Assembly: GCA_001510575.1 (NCBI GenBank)
Contig: LNGK01000004.1
Location: forward strand, 3,408,667-3,472,666
Reading direction: 5' to 3'
Origin: Knoxdaviesia capensis
Taxonomy: Eukaryota; Ascomycota; Sordariomycetes; Microascales; Gondwanamycetaceae
Length of the DNA stretch: 64,000 nt
Position numbers and translations under genes: made by a program
Notes under the pieces: model-generated
Database searches by the model: none
The model's input: only the letters and a program-made list of their open reading frames with translations
Told to the model about the DNA's origin: nothing
Shown: piece after piece, positions 33,889 through 46,399 of the stretch
Numbering within the stretch: position 1 is the stretch's first letter
How the letters are laid out: each line of letters opens with the position of its first letter

Positions 33889-34849
33889 GTTGTTGCTGGC
33901 GGGCAAAGTTGTGGTCAGGACAAACTACGTACAAGGTCGAGTTTATACATCGTCAATCTGAGCCGCATCTTGACCTCGGAATAGACTGCTTACCTCATGT
34001 GCCGTTCCTTCATTCTTTCCCTTCTCTGCATTGCAAAACGGGGGGTTCGCTCACGTTCTTTGACTTCTCTGGGCAAGAGCTGCAAAAGCTTGGCTTGGGC
34101 GAGCTTGTCTGGGTCGTTCCTGCTTTGTGCGCTCCTGTCCCTGCATTAGCGCAAAACTTCCATCATTATTTTCATTTTTCCAAAACCGCGCCGCCCCAGT
34201 TAAAAATAAAAATAAAAACCATGGTGGGGCACAATCCCACCTATGAGAGCCGATGAAGGTGATACACGCCGTCTTATTGGCCGGGCCACCCATCCTTGGG
34301 TGGAAAAGGGGAATTTGCTGTGGAGAGGAGGGGGTGTGTGGGAAGGAACAGAAACACCGAACTTTCCAGGAACACGCCTGATGACTCAGCCATGCTGGGA
34401 GAGAGAAGACGAAGAAGCTGTCTCCAGTTTACCCGAGCGAAGCTTCTCTCACACACTCGTAATGGTGTCGTAGGTGGATGGGATGGACGCACACAAGAGG
34501 GCCAATTTCACCGGGGTTTTAAATCCCCGCGGGCAGAAACCACCCAGAAACCACTCAAACCGGCCGTTGGGGGGCGTTGTTTTTTAAAAACAGGTGAAAT
34601 CGGGCCTCTGGTGTGTGACACCGCCCGCAAAGACTGTTGCGAGAGGCGTGGAACCCGGGCTTCCAAGAGAGCTTCCACATAGATTTTTGTCTCAAAAGGG
34701 AGGCTGGGCAAAAACACGAGAGAGAAAGAGATAATTTACACAGAAACATCTTCACATGTCCTCTGTCTCTCTTGGGCGTCCAATGGCTGATGAACCGTCT
34801 GCGTGCGAGACACGAGAGACATATCTCCGGAGCTCGTCCCTGGAGAACA

Positions 34850-34882
34850 GAAGAAGAAGAAGAAGAAGAAGAAGAAGAAGAA
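34850..34882. repeat. (GAA)n microsatellite
   Basis: About eleven AGA/GAA units. Confidence 0.93.
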
Positions 34883-35889
34883 ATGAACAGCTGCCGAACT
34901 GTTGACCGTGACTCAGAGGATTTCCTGTGGCTCCTTGTTGTGTCTTCTTCTCCTTCTCCTTCTTCAGTTATTGTCTCAGCCGGTAGTGTGTCGAAGCTCG
35001 TCTGCGGGTTGTGGTTGGCCGCGGGCTGAGTTCTCACGAGATTTGCACGTCTTCGCCGCTTTTTCTCCTTCTCTCTCTCTAAAAAAGAAAAAAAAAGAAA
35101 AAAAAGAAAGGCATGATATCGAAGAACAGCGGCCGTTCTTGGCTACACTCGTCTCTCTCCTGCTGCTTCCTCTGCGCGGCTCAGCGCGGGTTCTGGAACT
35201 CCTCTCTCCCATCGATCTGCTTTTGTTCCTGGAGTGGCGCAAAGAAAGACCAGCGAAATCGCCGTCTGTCCCAAATTTGCTCCCGGCCTGCCGACGGCGC
35301 AGTAGTCCACTATACGAGAAAAGGAGCACATTGTACAGTATTGTATGTGTGGGAGCTGCAATGGATATGGGGGAGGGAGTACTTGAAAACTTGAAAAGGT
35401 CGGTTATTTCCCAAACGATATTAGCTGCATTTCTTTCCTGCTGTTGCGACTCTCGCCTGTTGGCGGTTGCTACGAGGCCCATGGATCGTCTGAGGAGAGG
35501 GAATTTTTGTCCCTCTGAATTCTCGTGTTGGTCGGATCTCCTATCGGTCAAATTTCCCCCCTTGGCCGCCCCGGCACCCTTTGTCCCGCTCTGGCCCGGC
35601 CATATCTCTCTCGACAGACAAACATGCCGCCTCCGACGGGTACCTGCTCTTTAACTTCCCAGTTCAGGTACTGGACACTTTACGGTCTAGCTTCCGCCCC
35701 CTAAACGAGAGGCGTAAAAGGAGATACCAGAGGCATGGGGGTGACAAAGAGTTGGAGAGACCATATCAGCTGTGACTTGGTTGGTGGTGGGAAACTGGGA
35801 TCAAGCATCTCGCTGTTCTCCTAATCGGGCTTCCCCACCCAATTATTGGCCGTCTCCATCCGCTTTTCGTGCCCGACCACTTTAGCCCT

Positions 35890-35891
35890 TG

Positions 35892-35920
<29 letters not shown>
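35890..35920. repeat. (CT)n microsatellite
   Basis: About fifteen CT units, followed by a shorter CA-rich run. Confidence 0.9.
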
Positions 35921-35922
<2 letters not shown>

Positions 35923-38596
35923 GCAGGCTTGGACACACACACGCACACACATACCACCTTACGAGGCTGGTGGTTCAAGCTAAAGGTCCTGGGTGGGCGG
36001 GACAGCGCGTGGACATTCACGTTTGAAGCGTGTCGCGCGTTTGCTCGCTCTCCAATAGAGCACAGCTGCCGAAGCTCGCCTTACAAGCTTGCAAAGAAGG
36101 AGAAAAGACGATGAAGAGATTGAACGCCGCGAAGACAGTGGACCATGCTCTGAGGTGTATTGCGAGGGAGACTCTGTGGGAGACAGGGCGATCAGGCACA
36201 GGAATCATCTCCTTCCATGGAGAAGCGACGTTAGTGTCTGTAAAGCTCTCTGTGATATTCCTCTAACACTCTCTCTTTCACCAGCAAACCGCAGATAACC
36301 CGCCCAATTTCACCGGACCGCAGAGACGAAGACCCGGATCCCGAACGTCCACCCCAACCCACCCCCGATCGGCCAAACCGGGGCTGGTGCAACCGCCGTG
36401 ATGTCTCTTAGAAGAGAACGGCACAGACGATACGGCTTGGTCCTCGCCCAGAAATACCTGCGTGGACTGCCCCCCGCTCGAGCCGACGGCGTCCGTCAGA
36501 GGCATGCTGAGAAGACATCTTTCTGCGTCCTCGGTCATACTGGCGAGCGGCCCGGCAGCCTGGAACTCCGGCGCCCCGGGGCCGACGACGCACACGCGAC
36601 GCCAGCCTGCAGAAACCTCTTTGGGCCCACGAAACGCTGGTTGTGTGCCCGCTCACAACCAGCACTGTGCCACATATGATCGATCCACGGCAATTTGGTC
36701 GGCTTGGGTCTGTACCGTGATGCCGGCAGCCTCCAAGAGAATCGTCCACCGCGATTCCAACTGCTCGTCTTTTGGAAGGAGATGAGCAGAACCACAATCG
36801 CCCGTTCTCTACAGGGACCAGTAGAACCCCAGAAGAGGGTTTTTTTCTTTTCTTTTTCTTTCTTCGCGTAGGAGAATGTGAACCCGTGCGGGACCGGTGC
36901 AACTGACGACCGGTTCACGTCTGGTGGTGCGTTGTCAACCCGCCAGCCCAAAATATCGCGATGCCGCTGTATATTCCCCCGTAAAGGGGCGCCGGGGAAC
37001 CGCCGAACATCCAGATCGGGCAGTCGTGCGTAGGTAGAGACGGTCACCTTGAACGAAATTAACGAAGCCCACAGGTCCGATCCGATAGTATAGCTGGACT
37101 CTCCGCCACGAGGAATCGATCTTGGTTCGTGACGATTCCACACAACATCCTCCGGAGAAGTTGGCATGCCGCACGGGACGATCCGTGGGTTCTAGCATCG
37201 TGTCGACTGATTGGCGAGGACACTCTCGGCGATCTCTCTCGGTCCGCCCAGTGGGCCCACCGACCGGTTCCTCTTTCTTCTCGCCCGACATGTCTGTGCT
37301 TCCCGCGGGTTCTCGCTCCGGACCGGGGACACCGGCCGCGCGGGCCCCAGACTCTCAGCCGGCGCCCGTAGGTGTCGGCGAGTGCGCCCTCGAGACGCGC
37401 AGGCTATACCAGGCACTGCTTCAAGCAAGAACGAGCCCTGTGGGTGCATTCGTGCATTGGAGAAGCGGCCTCCGCCGACCATGTGTACGTGCTCCCTCGG
37501 AGGGCGGTATACAGCCCCATTAGATGAAGACTAGCCCAGTGTCGCAGCGGACTGTTGTGGACCGGCGAATGCTGCATATTATTGCTCTGCGCAGCTCGGC
37601 TGCCCTGTACCGGAATCGAAGATCTGTGTACAGTTGGTGGTTGTTACGCCCAGACTCTCGCGCTGGTCCGTCAGGCAAGGGTCTATCAATGGAGGGTTTA
37701 TGTTAGCAGAAAGTCAGGTGTGTATCTGCGGCAGTGTATCGTACACTCAACTCAGGTGAGCACGGTCACGTGCCAGGCATGCTCAGTCGGGTGAACCTGA
37801 ACACATGAATAGATGCCAATCATTCCCGTGTCTTTATATATATCTACTATCTACTTAATGCCTTCTGAACTACTAGGGATTATTTGATTCTCTCTTTATT
37901 TTTTGTGTTTCGTGATATCCAGTCCGTATCATGAGCCATATAGCTAAATGCATTCTGGCCGATGGGATACACAGTATATGCTGTACTCCTCGAGGACAAT
38001 ATAGTGTACTGCCCAGCTACACTATGCTAGCATTGGAAGCATGTGAGCCCGGCGAGTCACGGAACTGAGGCGAGGAGCGACCCCAAGATAATTAACAGCG
38101 AGGTCTGCATTACTCTCTATCATACACACACTTGGAATGCATGTTAGGGTTAGGGTCTGCCGCCTGACATCATCGCAACCCACTATGGCTGCATTCGCGC
38201 ACTCGGCAGACAGGCGGCAATTAATAATGGCGGGGATCAAGCCGGTGGTGATTCAACCAACTGCCATGATGTTCATGATATTCAAGAGACTTCGCTTTTT
38301 GCAATTACTAAAAGAAGGGAGAATCCTGTGGGCTTCGGTGTTGTTTCTGAACTGCATTTCCAATCCTCGTGGCACATACTTCCGAAAGCAAAATAGAACC
38401 CGGGCATCGAATTGACGAGATAGACTTCACGGGAGCAAAGTATCCAAAGGAAGTCTTTCCGCTGTGCGGCAGTCACAAAAGACTCGGAATTGGTTCCAGC
38501 ACTAGCTTCAGATCTCAACTTGGACAGCCTACTGCTCACTATCACTTCTAATCTCTATAACTTCTAATCTCTATATCTTCTTCTGACCCCAGCACA

Positions 38597-39825
38597 ATGG
38601 TTTCCGCAACAATGAAAGCAGTGGGTGAGTTTCCCACACCCAAACCATGGACCAACTGCCAAAAAATACAATATAGAAACCAAGGTGGGCGTTGTCACTA
38701 ACACCGGAACTCCGGGGCCATCAGACATCCGCGGCGGCAGCGGCCCGCGCGACGCGCTCTTCATCAACGCCGCAACGCCGACCCCCGTACCCGCCGCCAG
38801 CGAAGCCCTGGTGCGCGTGCGCGCCTTCGGCATCAACCGCATGGACATCTACCAGCGCAAGGGCAACTACCCGCTGCCCCCGCAGGCCAGCACCATCCTC
38901 GGCGTCGAGTTCTCCGGCTCCGTCGTCGCCCTGGGCCCCGCCACCCCCGGGACCGTGCCGCTGGCCGTCAACGTCGGCGACGATGTGCTGGGGCTCGCCT
39001 ATGGCGGCGCCTATGCCGAGTACATTGCTGTCGATGTGCGCATGCTGCTGCCGAAGCCGGCCGAGCTGAGCTGGGAGCAGGCGGCGGCCATTCCTGAGGT
39101 ACGTCCCCGAAGTTGTCATGTCTTTTTCCAAATATTTTCTTTTCGACTTGTTCATGGCCCGCACGAAAGCCGGGACGCTCACACCTCTACAGAACTGGAT
39201 CACCGCCATCCAGGCCCTCTCGCACATCGCCCAGTTCACCGCCGGCCAGTCCGTGCTCTGGCACGCCGGCGCCTCGGGCGTCTCGCTCGCCGGCATCCAG
39301 CTCTCGCACGCGCTGGGCGCCTCGGCGGTGTACGCGACCGCCGGCACGCCGGCCAAGCGCGCCATGCTGGAGCGCGACATGGGCGTGGCGGCCGCGCTGG
39401 ACTACCGCGCCGACGGCGGCGCCGCCTGGCCGCGCGAGCTGAACGCGCTGACCCACGACCGCGGCGTCGACGTGGTGGTCGACTTTGTCGGCGGCTCGCA
39501 CTTCGCCGGCGACGTGCTGGTGGCCGCGCGCGACGGCGTGGTGGTGCTGCTGGGCCTGCTGGGCGGCACGCACGCGCCCGACGTCGACCTGAGCAAGATC
39601 CTGTACAAGCGCCTGCGCATCCAGGGCTCGACGCTGCGCAGCCGGTCCGTCGAGTACCAGGCCCAGCTGCGCGACCGCCTCGTGCTGGAGATGCCGCGCT
39701 TCCGGTCGGGCGAGCTGAAGGTTGTGGTTGATACCGTGCTGCCGTGGGAGGAGATCCAGGCAGCGCACAAGATTATGGAGGAGAATGCGAATGCGGGCAA
39801 GATCGTGTGCACGATTCCGTGGTAG
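38597..39825 (+). CDS. NADPH:quinone oxidoreductase-like (zinc-type MDR family)
   Basis: Predicted exons are 38597-38624, 38677-39098 and 39193-39825, giving 360 residues. The first exon holds only MVSATMKAV plus one base; its intron is short (52 nt). The GroES-like half has FGINRMDIYQRKGNYP and GVEFSGSV; the Rossmann half has the nucleotide-binding stretch VLWHAGASGVSLAGIQ. The catalytic zinc ligands of alcohol dehydrogenases are absent, which fits the quinone oxidoreductase/PIG3 branch. The enzyme would reduce quinones or enones with NADPH in the cytosol. It converges on a dienelactone hydrolase gene. Confidence 0.9.
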
Positions 39826-40084
39826 ACGGGGGTTACGGAGATGCACACAAAACGTATCACAGGAAGGTTCTAGCTTGGGCATCGGGGCATGACATGACAT
39901 GAAACTAGAATACTCTGGAGCTGATACTGCAGAAAACCACGAGATATGACGGAAATGAAAGAGAGACAAAAAAGGATTCATGGAAAGACGTGAACGAAAA
40001 CACATCAAGTCATAAAATGTTCGAGGAGTGAGAAACGAAGGAACGAAACGCCAGAAAATACCAAATCCACCCGAACCAGATCTC

Positions 40085-41179
40085 TTAGTGAGAGGTGATC
40101 CAGCCCAGCATCTGGTCATACGCAGCATCCTGTGCCAGGCGAATGGATTCTTGCGCATACTCGCCCACAACAGCGAAGCCTATGGAGAGCCGGTCAGTAT
40201 GTGCAATCTGGTGTACTGGACGAAAATAGCCGGGCAAAAAACTCACCATGAGGAACTCCCGGGTACACCTTCACTTCGTGCTCGAGATTGGCCTTGCTCA
40301 TGGCGTCCTCGCCGGCCGACCGGATTTCATCGGGGAACAGCGGGTCGTTCTCGACACAAACCATACTCAGCGGAGCCTTGAGGTTCTCAAAGTCCGACGG
40401 CGTAACCGACGAAGCGTGGGCCAGCGCGCCGGCCCGAATACGCGGGCCGCGGCGCACAGACCCGGCCTCAGCCGCCGCGCCATCGGCATCCGGCGCTGGA
40501 GCCGCGTCCTGGGCCAGCAGGAGCACGTAACGGCCGCCAATGCAATAGCCGACGGCGTACACGCCGTCGCCGGCCTTGATGGCGTCGGCGTACAGCTCGC
40601 CGCAGCCGTCCAGCACGCGGTGCAGGATGGGCATGATGGTCGACTCGGTGTGGCGCGCCAGCCACATGTCGATGACGAAGCTCTTGGCGGCCTCGATGGC
40701 GCGGATCTTGAAGTGGTCGAGCAGCGACCCCGACCCCACCTCGGCCGGGTCGACCGCGCCGGCCGAGTTCGGCGCCGCGTCGCCGGCGAACAGGTCGGGC
40801 ATGACCACCAGGAAGCCCTCGGACGCGTACTTATCGGCCTGGATCTGGTTGTTCACCGACTCGAGCCCCGTGCCGCCGGTCAGCAGCAGCAGCAGCTTCG
40901 CCGTGGTGTGCGGGTAGTCGGCCGGCTTGGACACGTACACCTTGACGTCGTTGATGGTGACGATTTCGCCGGTGGATGACTTGCCGGAGGCTGGATGGAG
41001 AGAGGCAATTAGGGCGCTATTTGGCATGGGCTTTCACGGGAGAGTCGGTGTCACTTACGAGCTGGCCGGTCGCTGACGCAGTGCTCTCCCAGCACCGGCA
41101 CCGGTGAAGGCGTGGCCGGTAGATCCTGCGACAGCGACGTCTCCTCAGTGGGATCTGGCTTAAGAATGGTGTCAACCAT
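40085..41179 (-). CDS. Dienelactone hydrolase family protein
   Basis: Predicted exons are 41179-41059, 40990-40247 and 40179-40085, giving 319 residues. An alpha/beta hydrolase with the family triad: Cys190 in GYCIGG, Asp256 in ENDPLFP and His288 in PHGF. The last exon supplies FAVVGEYAQE..WITSH, the usual C-terminal end. An Ala/Asp-rich loop of about 20 residues follows the nucleophile strand. The first ~45 residues are Pro/Ser-rich and could be a linker or organelle signal. Dienelactone hydrolases open lactones from aromatic catabolism, but many fungal members have unknown substrates. Confidence 0.9.
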
Positions 41180-41973
41180 TGTAGCAAACAGCTGTACTGT
41201 ACTGGACAGGAACGAAAATATTGCTATTGCAGGGTGTCGAAATGAGGGGTTCACAGCTCTATCACGAGCTTTGTTTCATCAATGAAGCTGTATGACGACG
41301 CAATGAGCTTGTGGAGCTTGGCTTTAACGAGGAAAACCCGATAGGCGACGGCAAAAAAAGGTGATTGGCGGTGAGCTGCAGATATCCTCGAACGAGAAAA
41401 GAAGGACCAACTGGAGATATCCGGATCGATTCCACAACAGAAATGGAAGTGAAGCCGTCGTGGAGAGTGAATGTGAGACAAGGTGATTAACTGAAGCTCA
41501 AGTGTTGTCAGTCGTCTGACAGTTGTTTGCCAGCTGACGAAGCTGTGTTTGCCAAGTGCCAACTGGAAGTGTGATCCGGGGTTATCACAAGATACCTGAG
41601 AGTTTAGCTAGATGCCAGAGAGATCTGCGGTACCTTTTGTTAACGGGACAGTGTTGCAGCTCTAGGCAGAAAACCCTAGGCAACCCTAATCTCAGCTATA
41701 CCGCCAAAATGGCGGGGCATAATTTCCTGTACGCCACAACGCGTTCAAAACGCGTTTGTTGCTTAATTGATTTCAATCCCACCAACTTCTGCCTTTTTTT
41801 CGCCTGATGTGAAATCTTCCCACCAACAACTCCTAATTTCCAACCTCATCTGACTTTCTGTCTTGTTTTTGTGCTGACAATTCAACGTCCCCGTTTCCAC
41901 CCGATCGAACTTTTCTCTGCTCTCTGTCTTTGACTCTATTTCCACACTCACTTCGTTTCCGGCTTCCTTCACG
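41180..41973. promoter_or_regulatory. Divergent promoter, dienelactone hydrolase / RFA1
   Basis: The RFA1-proximal half holds two perfect MluI cell-cycle boxes ACGCGT (41739-41744 and 41750-41755), a palindrome CCGCCA-AAA-TGGCGG at 41702-41716, and two telomere-like boxes (AAACCCTAG near 41671 and CAACCCTAAT at 41681-41690). The hydrolase-proximal half has GTACTGTAC-type sequence near 41193. Confidence 0.6.
41739..41755 (+). promoter_or_regulatory. Pair of MluI cell-cycle boxes upstream of RFA1
   Basis: Two ACGCGT motifs, each inside AACGCGTT, 5 bp apart and about 220-235 bp before the RFA1 ATG. ACGCGT is the MBF (Mbp1-Swi6) site that drives G1/S transcription of replication genes in yeasts. 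Confidence 0.7.
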
Positions 41974-44037
41974 ATGGACGCCGAGTCAGCCATCTCGCAG
42001 GGCGCTCTTGAGTAGGCAGCATCTCCGGATCACCAATCTGTCTCCGATATGCACCTCTTACTAATCCTCGCTTTCTCCCGTGAACAGGACCATCTTCAAC
42101 GATACTCAGCGCGCCGATGAAAAGTTTCCCGCCCCCATCCTCCAGTGCCTCCAGGTCAAGCCGCTGTCGAAGGACGGCCAGGCCGATCGGTACCGAATCA
42201 TCCTCAGCGATGTCCGCAACTATGTGCAATGCGTGCTGGGCGTGCAGGCCAACCATGTGATTCACGATGGAAAGCTACAGCCCAACTCGATTATCAGACT
42301 GAAGGCGTATAACCCTAGTGGCGTGAACAACAAGAGGTTTGTGCAGGAGTCTGGCGTTGCGGAAGAGAATGATAGGGCTGATTTCTAATCGTGATCTCTC
42401 TTTGTCGCTCTAGAATCCTTATCATTGTCGATCTGGAAGTTCTCGAGAACTATGGTTTGCCCGAGAAGATCGGCAAGCCGGTGCCTTTTGAAGTCAAGGC
42501 CGAACCGGCTACAAACCCCGCCCCCATCAGCGGCTCCAACTTCTACGGAGCTCCCAAGACCGAGGACCAGAAGCCGAAGCCCGTGGCGCCCCGCCCCGCC
42601 ATGGCCAACCAGCCGGCCGGTGTCAATATCTACCCGATCGAGGCCCTATCTCCCTACGCGCACAAGTGGACCATCCGCGCGCGGGTAACGGCCAAGTCGG
42701 ATATCCGCACGTGGAACCGCCCAAACGGCCAGGGCAAGCTCTTCAGCGTGAACCTGCTGGACGAGACCGGCGAGATCAAGGCCACGTGCTTCAACGAGCA
42801 GGTCGACCAGTTCTATGACGTGTTCCAGGAGGGCGGTGTGTACTACATCTCGAGCCCGTGCCGCGTGTCGCCGGCCAAGAAGCAGTTCAACACGCTGAAC
42901 AACGACTACGAAATGGTGTTTGAGCGCGACACTGCGGTCGAGCGCGCCGACGACCAGTCCAGCGTGCCGCAGGTGCGCTACAGCTTTGTGCCGATCCAGG
43001 CGCTCAACGACGTCGAGAAGGACGCCACCGTCGACGTGATCGGCGTGCTCAAGGACGTCGGCGAGGTGTCGCAGATTGTGTCCAAGTCGTCGGGCAAGCC
43101 GTACGAGAAGCGCGAGCTCACGCTGGTCGACGACACGCAGTATTCCGTGCGCGTGACCATCTGGGGCAAGACGGCCATGGCGCTGGACGCGCGGCCCGAG
43201 CAGGTGGTGGCCTTCAAGGGCGTCAAGGTGTCGGACTTTGGCGGCCGCTCGCTGAGCCTGTTGTCGTCGGGCACCATGTCGGTCGACCCGGACAACGAGG
43301 ACGCGCACCGGCTGAAGGGCTGGTACGACTCGCAGGGGCGGTCGGAGTCGTTCGCCACGCACTCGGGCGCGGGCGCCGCCGGCGGGCTGGGCGCGGCCAC
43401 GGGGCGGCGCGACGAGACGAAGCTGATTGCCGAGACGCGCGGGCTGGGCATGGAGAAGGACGACTACTTCTCGCTGAAGGCCACCGTGGTGTACATCAAG
43501 CAGGACAACGTGGCGTACCCGGCGTGCCCGACCGCCGGCTGCAGCAAGAAGGTGACGTACGACGGCGAGGGCTGGCGGTGCGAGAAGTGCAACCTGACGC
43601 ACGAGCGGCCGCAGTACCGCTTCATCATGAGCGTGAACGTGTGCGACCACACCGGCCAGATGTGGCTGTCGTGCTTTGACGACGTCGGCCGCATCATCAT
43701 GGGCATGTCGGCCGACGAGCTGACCGAGCTGAAGGACGAGGGCGATCCGCTGCGCGCCGAGGCCGCCTTTGTCGAGGCGAACTGCCGGACCTTCAACTTC
43801 CGCGTCCGCGCGAAGATGGACACGTACCAGGACCAGCAGAGGTATGATTGACCCCAACCTCCCCGTTGTCGCTTCCCCTTTTCATACTCTTCCGTCTTCG
43901 TCTCTCTGTATGTACTAACGTTTATCGTGTCTTTCAACCTAACCAGAGTCCGTCTCCAAGCCGTGGGTGTTTCCCCTGTTGATTTCAAGGCCGAGGGCAA
44001 CCGTCTGGCCGAGCTGATCAAGTCTCTGAGTGTTTAG
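41974..44037 (+). CDS. RFA1: Replication protein A large subunit
   Basis: Predicted exons are 41974-42011, 42088-42336, 42414-43841 and 43947-44037, giving 601 residues. The second intron uses a GTTTGT donor. Domain order matches Rfa1: an N-terminal OB fold (residues ~10-125, with RYRIILSDVRNYVQ), a linker, DBD-A starting near PIEALSPYAHKWTIRARV, DBD-B, and DBD-C with a zinc ribbon (CPTAGC near residue 466 and CEKC about 20 residues later). It binds single-stranded DNA in replication, repair and recombination as part of the RPA trimer. MluI cell-cycle boxes upstream fit S-phase control. Confidence 0.97.
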
Positions 44038-44633
44038 AGCCGGGGATGATGACCCGAGGCTGATTAGATCCCATGCTGCTTCCTCCTATCTTGTGTGTCT
44101 TCTTCGTTTTTCCTCCTTTCTCCTCTTTCTCATACTATGCCCTTGTTGTACGTGTAATGAACATGAAAAAAATCACCTTTTCCCAGCTTTCTTTTTCCCT
44201 ATGTCCCCCCCCCTTGCGTTTCTTGATCTGTGGAATTTCCTTCTGTTTTCAACTTCTGTACTGGGCTTAAAAGCCCGGACTTGCGTTTTCTTTTCTGGTT
44301 TCTGGTGTGAGGGTACATTCAGATTCTTCTACGGGGGGAAACGGGCCATGTTGCGACGCTCAATTCAAGACTCTCATACTACTTACTACCTATGTTATCA
44401 CGGAAAATCCCATCGTTACTTATCCATGTACTGCATGCTGTTCTTCTTCGGCTTTAAAAAGAAAAAAAAAACTCCATGATTTTCATGATTAGAAAGAATG
44501 CTCTTTAGAGGGATAGGAGAGAGACGTGAGGGACATAGAAAAGTGATGTTCGTAAGGAAGAATGGTAAAAAGACCGAAAAAAGGGCGGAGGGAGAGGACG
44601 GTGGTGTGGTGTCTAGTAAAAGAAGAACGGGCT
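44038..44633. other. Spacer between convergent RFA1 and CSN3
   Basis: About 0.6 kb of T-rich then A-rich sequence with no gene; 3' untranslated sequence of both genes is expected here. Confidence 0.6.
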
Positions 44634-46399
44634 CTACGCGGTCAACTGGATACCCACCATCAAGTCCTCATCCTCCACCTGCGACTCGAACCCGCTCGAG
44701 ATCTCCTGCATCAGGATGCTGTTCGCCTGCGGGCCATCGCGCGCGGCGGCGGCGGCGGCGGCCGCTACCGCCACCATGTCCGATTCACCCGAGCCGGCCG
44801 CCCCGCCCCGACCGCCGCCCAAGGTCGCCATCGACGCCTCCTTCTCCATGCGCTTGCGCTCCTGCAGCACCGCGCGCCCGTACTCCGGGCTGAGCGCCAG
44901 CCGCCGGTTGACGGCCACCAGGGTCGGCTCGAGCGCGCGCACGTGGGCGAGCGTCGCCGCCACCTGCGTGCGGAAGTCCGTCTCGGAGAGCAGCTCGTCG
45001 GGCGCGAGGAACCGCACACACGCCGGCCGGGTGCCGTCGGCGGACGCCGGCTCCAGCACCGCGTCGAGCATGTCGGCGTCGATGATGGTCTGGACAAGCC
45101 GCGCGACCTGCTCGTTGGAGGACAGCGGGCCGCCGCTGGTGGCACTGGACGTCGACATGCGGATGTCTTCCAGGCTGATCTTGGCGTGCACGTTCCGCAG
45201 GTTGATGATCTGCCAGCGCTGGTAGTACGTGGCCACCGCGGTGACCAGGCCGACGGTCTGGTCTTCCTCCCAGACGGCGCGATTCTTTTCGATTTCCTGG
45301 ATGAGGTAGTTAACATCACTGTTTCCGAAGGCCTTGGCAAGCTCGCAGTAGGGTTGGCACAAGTTGTTGAAGGACCGCTCGGCAAACTGGCTGGTCTGGG
45401 CCGGGGCGCTGGGCGTGGGCACCTTGCCATCCAGAATGAGGGTGGTCAGAATCCACCGCTTGTTGGCCTCGAGCATGATCTTCGACACTCCGCCGGCTCG
45501 GCAAGGGTGGGAGGCACACCGCGCAAACGCCTCCTGAGCAGACGGCCAGTCTTGCACCGAGCAGAACGACATGCCGCTGAGAATCTCGTACTCGAGCACA
45601 TGGCTGGGAGTGAGCTTGGTGGAGAAGTTATTTGATATCGAGATAAAGCTCGACGGCGACAGGCTCATGTCGCAGAGAAGAGCAGATTGATCGTGAGAGT
45701 CGTTGGCGTAGAAGAGAGTGTTCTTCTCGATTATGGGGAGGATCTGTTGGACGCAGTTCGCCGAGTAGGCGAAGGAAACGAGGCGGTAGTGGGTCGAGGT
45801 CAGAACCGACCCTGAGGGATCTAGACGCAAGAGGGCTGTCGCGACGGCTTCAGCGGCGACATCGGGCTAATTGAAAGGGCCAAAGTCAGCTTTACAGAGT
45901 GAGAAGACGTGAACATAGGGGATGGCATACCGGGTATGCCGCAACGATGAGAACTTTCTGTAGCACAGATCGGAACCAGCCACCGACGTATCGAATCTGG
46001 CGGGGGTCGAACGACACGAGGAATTTGAGGACGTTGACGTAGAAAGCATCGGCGCCGATCGTGTTGGTGATGATGGTGGGAGACGGAGCTGAGAAGAGGA
46101 CCTCGAGGACCATCAGGAATGAGGCCGAATGCACGGCAGGGTCGAGGGCCTGGGATGGAGACACACAGAGAGAGAGTCAGCAAGGAAGACATACACTATA
46201 TTACACGACACAGAAAGAACAGCTGCTACCGTACCATCAAGTAGATTCCGGGATCGGAGCGGATGGCCACCGAGTGCTTGCCCTTCATGATGTGGCCCAG
46301 CTCGCGCAAGTGGACCTGCATAGCACTGTCGTAAGCCTCATTGGTTTGCAGCGGCGCTTCTGGCGGAAAGGCCACCAGAAGCTCCATAAGAGACTCCAT
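44634..46399 (-). CDS. csn3: COP9 signalosome subunit 3
   Basis: Predicted exons are 46399-46235, 46149-45931 and 45866-44634, giving 538 residues. The short first exon (MESLMELLVAFPPEAP..) is recognised by continuity of the N-terminal helices and splice sites. Helical-repeat sequence is followed by a PCI-type region (about residues 250-400, with YYELAKAF-like and INLRNVHAKISLEDI segments). The C-terminus is rich in Ala and Gly and ends in an acidic tail (QVEDEDLMVGIQLTA). CSN3 is part of the complex that removes Nedd8 from cullins, which in fungi controls development and light responses. The Ala-rich run near the C-terminus (RDGPQ-flanked) is variable in the family. Confidence 0.85.

Larger units (their letters stand above)
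32480..38596. other. Gene desert, right part
   Basis: Six kilobases without a supported gene. Repeats include a TACAG pentamer array (33753-33799), (AG)n (33857-33886), (GAA)n (34850-34882) and (CT)n (35890-35920). A tandem TTAGGGTTAGGGT lies at 38143-38156. Part of 36300-37500 is more GC-rich and has longer open frames on the minus strand, but they lie in different frames and show no known domain, so at most it is an old gene relic. Confidence 0.45.

Noticed and set aside
34902..35654. Plus-strand frame of 250 codons with Leu-rich and Lys-rich runs
   Set aside because: It opens without ATG and is built largely from TTC/GAA and A-rich low-complexity sequence.
36278..37291. Overlapping minus-strand open frames of 100-210 codons in a GC-richer patch
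   Set aside because: They lie in different frames, show no recognisable domain and no consistent splice joining. At most an old gene relic; not enough to call.
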